Positions 35,601-47,600 of a stretch of 64,000 nucleotides of DNA are shown here, one piece after another. The notes below the pieces were generated by a model. That model had not been told where the DNA came from. It did not search any database and saw nothing but the letters and a program-made list of their open reading frames with translations. Each line of letters opens with the position of its first letter. Within the stretch, counting starts at the first letter, position 1. A program made the translations under genes and the position numbers. The DNA comes from Cladopsammia gracilis (Eukaryota; Cnidaria; Anthozoa; Scleractinia; Dendrophylliidae). The stretch lies in contig JAJGOT010000121.1 in the NCBI GenBank assembly GCA_022457155.1, positions 186,001 to 250,000 of the forward strand. The letters run 5' to 3'.

Positions 35601-38600
35601 ATAAACATTTCGACCCTTTGGGCCGAGACGGAAAGGTGGACTGGACAAAAGAACGAACGAGAAGACAGAGGTATCTATGGAGGGACGGACGAATGGATAA
35701 ACGAAAGGACAATTGGCTGCATAAATAAACCAGAGGTGACCGCGGACGAATCTCTGGCCAATCACAACAGAGGAAGTACTTCCAACGAACCAATCAGAAC
35801 TCAAAGCAAATACATGTGGCAGGCGCTAAGCGCGGGAAATCTCGTGCAAGCATGTCACGATTGGTTTTTCTTCTGATTGGTTGAGAAAGCGGCGTGAGGT
35901 TTTTTTCCAGAGGGAACGGCGGACGAATCAATGTGAATGATGATTGATTAAAATAACATTAAGATAAGTAATTTTACAAACAAATGGGTAAAAGAACGAG
36001 CGAATGACCAAAGAGTCAAGTGAGGTTGGTTGACAAATGGGTATTTTAAAATAAAAGTATTTTTACTTGAATTACGTGGAAATTGATTATAGAAGTATTT
36101 CCTACCGTTCTTATTTTTTTCTGCTTTTATCACCAGAGGTTTTGCTAAACAACTGGGGTTCGTAGAGAAAGTGAAAGATGAGGTAGGTTTGTTTAAAAAA
36201 AATAACAGCAATTGTTTATTGTGCAGAATTGGCTACGAACATTAATGCCTTCGAGGTATGGGATGCCAGTCCATTCCTGCAAAGACCTCTCGCTTATCCC
36301 CATCTCGTCACCTCTATCCTCTCTCTTTCCCTCCATTTCTCTCCACATCCAGTCAGGTTGTCCAAGCCACTGTGATCATTTTTGACCAGTGATTGTAACT
36401 CACTAACACAAGCCATGTTTTAAGGTGCTGTTACGCAGGAAAATTTTTCTCCTTACAACTTGCAACGTAACGCTGACAAGAGTCTTTGTTAGACCAGTTG
36501 TGGATGATATTGCACGTGTAACTTCCCCCTTCGCAACTTTCCTGGCAACGAAGAATTGCGTTGCGATTTGCAGAAATAGTTGAACGGTTCTCTACGTTTC
36601 GCAACGTTGCAATATAAGTTGTGCGCATGTAACACGTAATCTGCAGCTTGTCTCGCAATGTTCTCATCAGCATTGCGTTACAAATCGCGGGAAAAAATGT
36701 CTTCATATAACCACGCAACTTTAATGTTAAGTGTTGCACGGAACACCAATTTATGCTCAGGTCATTCACACCTAGTGGGCAGTACTTAGCCCCGGCAGAC
36801 GAGAAAAAGGCTCAAATGTTAGTTTTAAAACGTTGATTGACGAAATTAAGATTACTTTACCCCCACAAACAGCCAAATGCTTCAGAAGATCACAGTTGGT
36901 CTGACAAATTTCAGCTTGTTTTACAAGTGGCAAGAAAAGTTCAGGTGGGTGCTTGGTGTCTGTTATTTCATATTTACTGCAGTTGATTTTCTGCTGGTAG
37001 ATATGCGTGATCTTAACAGATACTTGGTATAGTTGCCAGTCATTCTTTTCCAGAAAACGTCACACTTCTCATCCTCGTCCCCAGTCCCTTCTCCGCCTTT
37101 AAACTGGAGGGCGGGCGTAGAAACCCTTGAAAACGCTGCCAAAGTATTCCAAAAATAGACCAATTTCGATATCTTAAAATTCTTACTTGGATCCGAGGCT
37201 TAGGGGAATTAAAAAAACAAGAAATCACATTGAGGTTCAGGGATGGATAATTAAAATGTTTTGTTTTAGTCCCCTAAGGCCCCGTCCACACTAATCCGTT
37301 TTCAAAATGAAAACGGAGCTGTTTTGCTCCGTTTTCAATTAGATTTGCGTCCACACTTATCGTTTTCGTATCGTTTTCGCCCGTCCACATTACAACGCCG
37401 TATTGTTTTGAAAACGCTTTGATACCCTAAGTGCGCATGCTCAAATGAACTCTACGCATGCGCATTTCAATATATCGGCCCGCGAAATTGGCGCCATTCT
37501 TGATTCTTTGTTGTTGAGTGTTGTTTTGGTTTAGAATTCTTCTATATGTTCCTTCTAAACGATGCCAAGAACAGCTGGAAAGAAACCAAAACCTAAAGCA
37601 GACTGTTTCACATGGACTGATGATGAAGTCGAGCTACTTCTGAAAGTCACAAACGAATACAAAGTGCAGAAAAGCACCGAGAGTGTCGACTGAGAGTCAG
37701 TCCAGTCGAAGTATGGCGACATCTTGGATATGTTTCACGGTCGAGTGGTCTGGCTATTTTGATGACGTAACCGTTTTCAGATAGCATCGATTTCTCCGTC
37801 CACACCAGAAAACAGCGTTTTCAAAAAGCATCGTTTTCAAATCGCTCCACTCTGCAAGTTCTTTTCAGCGATTGGCAGCTGTGCTTTTTTGGGGAGCTAT
37901 CTGAAAGCGTTCATGATCAAAAGAAACGAAGGCATTTCATGATGTTTTATGCGACCAGGGGTTTCTAATCCCGGCCCACCATGTTGAAAGCGGAGAAGAT
38001 CCCAGTTCCAATCAGAACTCGAAGGAAATACATGTGGCCGGCGCCAAGCGCGGGAAAACGTTTGTAAGCATGTCGTGATTGGTTTTGGTTTTTACTTCTG
38101 ATTGGTTGAGAAAGTGGCGTGAGATTTTTTAGCCAATCATAAAGCGTAGCATCACCCTAAACAGCTACGCAACCAATCATTACGGGCTTTACTTTTTGTT
38201 ACTTTAGAACACCCTTGGAAAAATGGCAGACTCTCTTGAAAAAGTAAAGAAGTAAGTTTAGATTTATTTTGTTATACATACAGTCGAAACCCTCTTTACA
38301 AACACCCGCTTAATACGGACACCCCATTATTACGGACACCCCATTATTAAGGACACCCCATTATTACGGACACCCCATTATTAAGGACTCCCCATTATTA
38401 CGGACACCCCATTATTACGGACACCCCATTATTACGGACACCCCATTATTAAGGACACCCCATTATTACGGACACCCCATTATTACAGACACCCCATTAT
38501 TACGGACACCCGCTTAATACGGACACCCCATTATTATGGACACCCCATTATTACGGACACTCCATTATTACGGACAGTTGTCTTGGTCCCAGTCGAGCAC

Positions 38601-41600
38601 CCATACAATTTCTCTAAAGGCCCGTTTACACATTTTTGTCGCACTCTCCAATGCAACTTTTGTCGCATGTGTAAACGGGCGGCGATTTCAGTGCGATTCG
38701 GGTGCGATATTTGCTGCGATTTCCCAAATATCACCACCAAGTTGCATCAGCTTTCGAACATGTTCGAAACCTCTGCGACATAGACCTCTTTCATAATGGC
38801 GGCCGATTTATTTATTCTTTTATATGTATGTTAATTAGCCTCACTGGCCTCGGTAACATGTGCAAAATTGAAAGGAATTTTTACTCTAAAATGAGGCCAG
38901 TGAGGCTAATTAACATACATATAAAAGAATAAATAAATCGGCCGCCATTATGAAAGAGGTCTATCGCGCGACAAATCGCGCCCGAATCGCACTGAAATCG
39001 CCGCCCGTTTACACACGCGATTTGAAGATGCAACTTGCGCGCGACAAAAATTGCATCGACAAGTGCGACAAAAATTACACAAAAAATCGCCTGTGTAAAC
39101 GGGCCAAAACATTTACCCGCTTAACACGGACAAGGGACAGTTCTTCCCGTCCCGATTAAAACAATCTCATACAAAGTTAATCTCCTTAATACGGTCAATT
39201 TGATTAATTCTAAGCGATAAAAATGTTCTCAAATGCGCCAAGTCAGTCAGCTACACATCACTGTCAGTTTTGTTGAAAGAAAATTACAAACGTTGTACTT
39301 GTGTTAAGTGGGGTTAGATGCAGTAATTTACTGTATTTTTCCTAAAGAAAATACACTTAAATTACGTCATCCGTGTGAACCCGCTATATATATTACGGAC
39401 ACCCCGTTAATACGGACAGTTTGCCTGGTCCCTTCGGAGTCCGTGTTAACAGGGTTCGACTGCTTTGTTATATATATTGTTATATATATATATATATTGT
39501 TATTTCAGTTTACTAATGTGGCAACACCATGAAGCGACAAGGAAACTTTTCACTGCTCTGTGTTTGACACTGCTGGCGTCTTTGCTTCTCAGAGGACCAA
39601 CTCTATTCTTGCTTATAGGTAATATGCAACAGCCAGGCTTCTTCCCCGAATTTTTCGCTGGGGGGTTGAAATTCCCAGTGGCCGACGTTTCCACGAGTTT
39701 CGGAGGGGATCTAAGGGGGCATGCCCCCCCCCCCCCTCCCCCCTCAGAAAATTTTTGAAATTAAGTAATGGTCCTAGTAAGAACTAGGCAACCTAATGGC
39801 AAGGAATGCAGAAAGGCGTTAATTGTGATATTGTTGAAACCGTCCACCTCATTGGCTAAAACGTGAAAATCTACCATAACTTAACCAGGTAGTGCATTTA
39901 TTTCTCTCTAGTTTACTAATTGGTTCCCTTTTAGTGAAAACTATTCTGAGTTTTAATGCAACTAAAATTCTATGTGGGAAACATGTTAAATTAGATGCCT
40001 TTCTTGGCCATTGTTTTGGAGTTTCACGATTGGATGAAATCTTGTAGCACAAAAGAAACATCACTTTAAAATAAAGTTCCAGTACATTTTATTTAAAAAA
40101 CATGTTGTCCATAGGTTGATGTATTCTCAGTTTAAGAAAAACCTAAATAATGTTATGTGAGGAAAGCGAAATGCCGCGGAACATTGCCTTGCTTCATGTC
40201 TATTGACCTGGATGATTTTTTTTTTATTTATATACTTATATACTGTAATGATAAAAAAGCTGGGCTGCTTTTTTTAGGGGGGGAGGGGGGGAGGGGATTA
40301 CACCCTCAAACCCCTAGATTAAACCCTGAGTCGGCTGTTTTATAATTTGAATATTTCATGCTATTGTTGCTGCCTTTCTTTATGGTCATTTTTATTCTCA
40401 AACTGATCAAGTTTTTACAAAAGTAATCGTAAGCGTAATGGCGGTTTGGAAACCCGATCTTAATTAGCATAGATTTTGGTGATTTTCTACCTTCGTGTTC
40501 TCTGTATTTGATGATCAGTTTGAGAAGCTACATCACACACTCGATTGAGAGTTTCATCAACTATCCAAACACCTCGAAATGGGTTAAAAAAAAACTCAGC
40601 TACGCCTCGTTTTCTCAACCCACTTCTCGGTGTTTGTAAATTCCCATGAAACACTCTTCCTCGTGTTTGATATTTCCGGTGCTAGTGTTTTCACTCACGT
40701 GACCGGCGACCATGTTGAAGGGCTAAAACAGTAGGCCACTTCGAAAAATACCATAATTAGCCTGTTCCAGTCGTTCAGATAGTGGGCAAAGCGCGAATAG
40801 TTGGGGAAGGCGCGAAGAAAAGCGAGCGAAAAAAATGCGGGGAAACTGGGGAGAGGAAGCGCATTTTTTTTCGCTCGCTTTTCTTCGAGCCTCCCCCAAC
40901 TATTCGCGCTTTCCCCACTATCTGAACACCTGGAACAGGCTATGCCATAATACTCTTTAAAGCGCAGGTTTGGGTGGTGCTTGATGTAAGCCTGATTTTC
41001 CAATTTCTATTGTTTTCAGCACGAACTGCACGTTCTATGCTTCGACTTCTTGGCAATTTGCATACGGTGCACATTTGTATACGAACACTCAATGCTACGT
41101 CCTAGCGTTCCTACATGTACTCTGAATCCCATTGTGCCATTCTAACAAAGGATTCTTGAATAATTTCACCCCGATGAGGCGGAGCCTGCACATAAAAGAT
41201 TATTTAAGTATTATGGTATTTTTCTTTTCGAAATGGGTTATACAAAATGGTCAGCATTAGATCCCATCCGCCTAAACCACCTCGGACACTTATTGAGAAT
41301 TATATAACGTAATGTCGACACTTGGAAGTTTATTTTCAATAAATTTTTAAGTGTAAAAAAGAAAATGTAAAATCCCCACTCAGGATTGAACCTGTGACCT
41401 TAGCTAGACTTAGGCTTACATAGCCTACCGTACCAGAGCACCACCTGGCTTCTCTGGTTGTTCAGGCCTAAATTTAACTGTATAAACTGCTAACCCCAAC
41501 CTCAACTGAAAACTTACCAGTTACTCCGTTATATAAGTCTCAATAAGGTGTCCGAGGTGATTTAGGCGGATGGGATCGAATGCTAACCATATAAAATGTT

Positions 41601-44600
41601 TGAATAACAATAGAGTTAAAGTCCCATAGGATTCATTTAGGACACCAATATGGCCGCCATTTCATTGTTTTGGAAAAACCAATATAGCCGCCGTGACGTC
41701 ACACGTGCAAACGCTCTATGAAACTTTAGTTACGTATATACGTTTAATCTTTTCTTGATCCAACAGGACTTTTTGGGGGCGTGAAGCTCTTTATTGTCAA
41801 TCCTATTCATCATCGGTTTCCAAAGGTAACTCGATTGTTTCCTTTTAATATTCAGCAGTAATTACAAGGACAGCGTCAACAACAACAACAACAACAACAA
41901 CAACAGGAAAGTGTGACCATTCAAATGAAAGCTATTGAGCAGTACTTTCCATGCAATGTTACTGTTTGTTTTTCAGCATTTTGCAACTTAGTCAAAATTA
42001 GAATATATCTTTTAATTTTGTTTTCCGTCCGCTGTTGAATTTTTTTTTTTTTTTTTTTTTTGAGAAATTGGCCCCTATAACACAACACAACACGACACAA
42101 CACTATAGTTTATTAGTTCTTCCAACTTGGACTTTCCCCTGAGAAATATATATTTTTTTTTTAATCGAGAAACGGCCCTTACAACACTACAAGGCATCAA
42201 AACAAAACACGACAAAACACGACACGACACGACGCGACACGACACGATGCAACACAGCCTAACACAACAGGACGCGACGCGACGCGCGGCAATACGACAC
42301 AACCCAGCACAACACAACACAACACGACGCGACGCGACGCAACGCAACACAACACGGCACGACACGACACGACGCAATAGTTTATTAGTTCTTACAACTT
42401 GGACTTCTCCCTGGGAACTATGATGTGACTAACAAAGTTAAAGTCGCCGCAATCAAATTAGCATAAGGATTATCAGGCTCATTTTAAATATTTTCCATTT
42501 GTCAAACAGGTCAAGAGGCGTTATGACAGCACAGCAAAGCTATGGAGAGAACTGCCCACGGATGCAGAACTTGCTGCAAGGCCTAGTGAACCAGAATTAA
42601 ACCAAGAGGTACAGCTCAGTCAAAACACTGCTAACCTGAGTATTAATATTGCAACTTTGAAAGTAATTCTCATCGTACGGACGGCAAATCGAAAACTAGC
42701 ATGTTTTTCAAATGATATATCAAACACGAGCAAGAGTGTCACACCAGGATATCCAAACACCGAGAAGTGGGTTGAAAAGGAAAACGAGGTACAGCCGAGA
42801 TTTTTTAAACCAACTGCGATGTGTTTGGATACCTGATGAAACACTTTTTCGAGTTATTGATTGACAAAGCTTCTCAAAGTATCATTAAATAGAGAGAAAA
42901 CGAAAACGCTTATGACTTTCTTTGTTCGAACCTGATTAGTTATTAACGAGTTTGAGACTGAAATTAAAACACTTGTTACATTTCAGCCAATGGGCCTTAA
43001 TCACACCCCGCCATTTCGTATAAAAACTTTAAAAGATTTACCTCGCTAAGCCTCGCAGTGAAAAAGTTGAAAACGAGGTTAAGCAGGAGAAACAAAGCAT
43101 TTTATTCTCCTGGGAGTCAACATGGCCGCCGCGTGATCAAGGCCCATTTAGCTGCCGTGTGCAGAGTCGCGTTTTTCAAACATAATCCGCTGGCTGTAAT
43201 TCGTCCGTCATGATTCGCCCGTCATGATACGCCTAAGACACGAGAATGCTGAAGAAATTCGCCCATAAATTAAGCTCACTACTCACTTCCTGAAATAAAA
43301 AATCCACAAGGAACAAGATCTGTGAGTTTTCTTCACCATTCCGACAATGGGCAAATCAATCATGGCGGGCGAATCACGACTGGCGAATAATGGCAGGCGA
43401 ATCATAGCTGGTAAATCATGTTTGAAAAGAAAAAAAAAACGATTCTGCACGCTACACTGAGATCTTAATGGACTTTTTGATATTTCACACTCGTCAGCAA
43501 GTTCTTTGCCGTTGCCTAGCAACAACAATCCGACAGAGTCGTTTCCAGGTCTCTCTTCAAACCATTTCTCAGAGAAATTAAAGTGAACTCCGTGAACTCA
43601 GTTTATATGTAAAATTTCCTTCATAATTGTCTGATCTTGAGCGGCCTATGACGGGCGAATCATAGCCAACGAAACGAATGGTGTTTGAAATGCCCAGGTC
43701 TACACACTGCAGTGAAATCGGCTATAAGATGAGAAACAACCTCACGTCCTTTATATGTTTTTTTTTTAGGCTTCTACACGTACGTCTTCAACGAGTTCTT
43801 TACCGTTGCCTAGCAACAACAATCCAGCAGAGCCGTCTCCAGGTCCCTCCTCAAACCATTTCTCAGAGAAATTTAAGTTACCTTCAAGTGAAACGTCTTT
43901 ACCAGGTAAAAGCGCAGCATTTTTATAATGTTTTAAGAAGCTTTTAATTGTTATTAGTCCCACCGTGGGTTTTCTTGTTATCATGGAACAAATATGATAC
44001 CATTTGTCATCCAGTTTGGAGACAATGAAAATAAACAACATGGCGTGTGATGCTATTGCTATTGGTCGAGGGTATTTCCTTCTTTTACTTATAGAGATAA
44101 CAGAAGTTAGAATTTGTTCCGAGACTTTTGTCCGCCATTGTAGTTTATTTACTATGTTTCCTTTCTTTCAGGGTGGGAAGATGGCAAAAGATGCATTTTG
44201 ATGGATAAAGAGAAAGCCTTCTCCCACATTAAACACGGGCGCTTGTTTCTGACTCAAAGGTAATAAGCAGAACTTTTTTTATTATTATTATTTACATTTC
44301 AGAAGCTGACACTTTATACTACACCTACACTAGTACATAAGTTACTTACTACAAAACTTACATTTCAAACATTACTTAGAACACTACTTACAGTTCATTT
44401 AACATACATATTTACATAAAATATTTTCCACATAAGAGTAACATGTCCGACTGGGTGCCCTTGCTTCGGTTCTTAGTATCTACATGACCTTTGTTTCATT
44501 TAAAATTGCAGTTTTTATTATTTCTCTGGAGGGGGGGAGGGCAGTATTTAAAAGTGGCCCATTTCTTCTTAAAAGAAGTTATATCATTGTTGTCAAGAGC

Positions 44601-47600
44601 TATTTGTTTTTCAATTTCCATGAAGTTCATAGTAGATTGTATGTATACCTGTAGCTTTGGGAGGGCGTTTCTTAATCTGCAAGTGTATATATAGTGTCTA
44701 GCAATGAGAAGAAAGTAATGAAGTAGTAAGTTTGATAATAAGCAGAACTTTACTCTCCATTAAAACGTTTTTGAGATAAAATGTTAGAGTTTTGATACTT
44801 GTTTCCCTCGCTCTACAGACACCCGTTTGATACTGACACCCCGTACTTATTTTTATTTTTTTTTTTTACGGACAGTTTTCGTTGTCTCTTCGGTGTCTGC
44901 AATAACCATTTCACTCCCAGAGTCAATTGTGGAGACGTAATGTACTTCTAAGTTTTGAGTTAATCGACGGAATCTTATGGTGTGACCATTCAAATGAATC
45001 CTCTTCAGCAATACTTTTGCATGGTACCATTTGTTCTAACTTTTGAGTCTGTTGATGAAATCCTATGGTGTGACCATTCAAATGAAACCTCTTCAGCAGT
45101 ACTTTTGCATGGTACCATTTGTTCTAACTTTTGAGTCTGTTGACGAAATCCTATGATGTGACCATTCAACTGAAACCGCTTTGCCAGTACTTTTTCATGC
45201 TACCATTTGCTTTTCAATATTTTGGAAAATGAAATTTGGGATTTTTCTTGAATTCCATTTTAAAGGGTTAACGGGGTTTGATCGTATTTGTTTTTCGTCC
45301 TCCGCAGCTATTTGTGTTTTGAGAAGGTCAGATCGTCGAGTGGAAAACATATCGTCATTAAATTGGAAACTATCACAAGCTTGAGTAAGGTAAAATGTAC
45401 ACGCCACATGTATATAGTGAAATTTGAATGCAGCAGTTATGCTTTTCATAAATAGTTAATGTTGGGAAATACACTCTAAGTGAAATGTCCTCATCTAAAA
45501 CATGTCAACTGTCGAACTGTGTTTTTACTACAAACGTTTAGAGACTATTTACGCTTCCATGTACTGTGTAGGAATCGAAGTTTCCGAAAGCTTCCACAAG
45601 TTATTTTTGAGCGTACTGTAATGTTCTTAAGGCGGGAAATCACAGGTTAAACCAGTTTGATAGGTTGCTATTCGATAAAGTTCTGTCACGTTATATATTA
45701 AGCGATTCAGGATTGTATACTGCTCACTAGCTGTCTCTTTTGAATAGAGTTGCGTGTGTCGAGTGCTGGATTCGTTTGGTGTGTTTTCTGGCTGTTAGCA
45801 CGACTGTGGGCGAACCTTTTCAACAGTTTAAGCTGACGTCATTGTTAAAATTCGGTTTAATTTTGTTGAGTTAATTGAGTTTGTTGTTGTTAAATACCTA
45901 GTATTACATACATAGATAGGTAGAGAAGGCATTCTGCTTAATACAAATTGATTTCTGCCAAATACAAATTGACTTCTGCTAAATACAAATGACTTTAAAA
46001 CGTAAAAGAGCTTGTTCAGCTAAGTAATACAAGTGGATCCTTTTTGTAGTTGTCAGTTTGTAATGTATGTTTTTGTTGTTGTTGCCCAGGCCAAGCCCAT
46101 TGCAATCATGCCTGGGACAGGAATGGCGTTAGAAGTACATGTCCGAGGAGTAGACAAGGTAAAGACAGTTTAAACGATTCGTCAGAGTTGACATTTGAGT
46201 AAGATTAATCAAAGGCTCCTATGAGCCAACTCGTTAATACGAAACGCTCTATATAAAAGATTCTTCTCCCAAAAATTCATGGTATATAGAGTTATACACT
46301 TGAGGAACAGATCGATTTTAAACTTGACTTGTACCGGCATCACTGCGGTAAATAAAATTGATCAAAGGCTCCCATGAGCCAACTCGTAAAAACGAAATGT
46401 TCTAAATAAAAGATTCTTCACCCAAAAATTCATGGTATACAGAGTTATACACTTGAGGAGCAGATCCATATTAAACTTGACTTTCATCAGCGGCATCAAG
46501 AGCTGCGGTAAATAACTTTAATGACAATTTAAGTAATGATCCGCATAAGAAGGAAAGTGCTGAACGGCAATGCACGATGGAATGTCAACTTTTTTCATTG
46601 TTACAACTAGTGATCTCAATGGTCTAGACTCAAAAACCGCTTAAAAGTTAAGGTTCAAGGTGCATTTTGTGCAATTTTTTTTAAGGTTTCAAGTAATTGG
46701 AGACCCAATAGCACAACTTACAACTTTTAAAATATATTGTATTTGGGGAACTTCATCAAAGAAGCAAAATGATTAGCCATTGTCTTCTGCTATTCTGATT
46801 GGTTAGGCACGAACATTTCCTAAAATTTACTTGACGCAAATGGATTTTCTTTATTTTTATACTGAAATGTAATTATAAACCATCAGCCCCTCCTCTAGGC
46901 TTGAAACCAAAGATATTCTATGTGACCCGGGAATGATCCAATGCCGCAGAACAATGAAGTTTACGGTAGTTCTATTGAGAAGCAATTTTTAAAACGATGA
47001 AAACACCTTAGCGTGACACAAATGCATTGTGTGAAACGAGACAACTGGATGACGCAGTGCAATGGGAAATTACCAACAAATGTTTACAGCTGAGTGAGCG
47101 AGCGACATTGTCTCCTAAATGTTACAAAATCTATTTGAAGTCCACAGAGAGGTGTTTATTTTCCCTTCTGGGTTTGAAGTCAGTGAAGTTAATGAATTGA
47201 ATAGTAAACAGAATTAAAACGATGAAACCGCCACCTGGTTAGTTCAGTTGATAGAGCGCCGGTCTGCTGAGCGGGAGGTCGGGGGCTCAAACCCCCGCCG
47301 GACCAACAACCAGGATCTTTAAATAACTGGTAAGATTATGCTGGCTGTGATTAACACCTTGTCTCAGTTCAGATGATCGCGTCATTGGGCGGTGACGGTT
47401 AAGCCGTTGGCCTTGTCTCCTGACCTTCATCCTTTTTTTTTTTTTGTGAATTGAACGGGATGTAAAAGAACCCATGACATTGTTCGATAAGAGGAGGGCA
47501 AGGGGTTCCCGATGTCATGGCCTATCTGACTTTGCCGTTATTGGTCTGGGTAGGTGGGGTGAAATCATACATGGACTGAAGCGACAGCAAAAGCCCATTC

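Noticed and set aside
42075..42423. Cys/Val/Ser-rich and Arg/His/Asp-rich frames
   Set aside because: Low-complexity CGACA/CAACA satellite read in both directions.
47226..47310. Functional tRNA gene
   Set aside because: A and B boxes and a good T-arm are present, but the sequence is followed by a repeat body typical of SINEs and the anticodon arm is not convincing.
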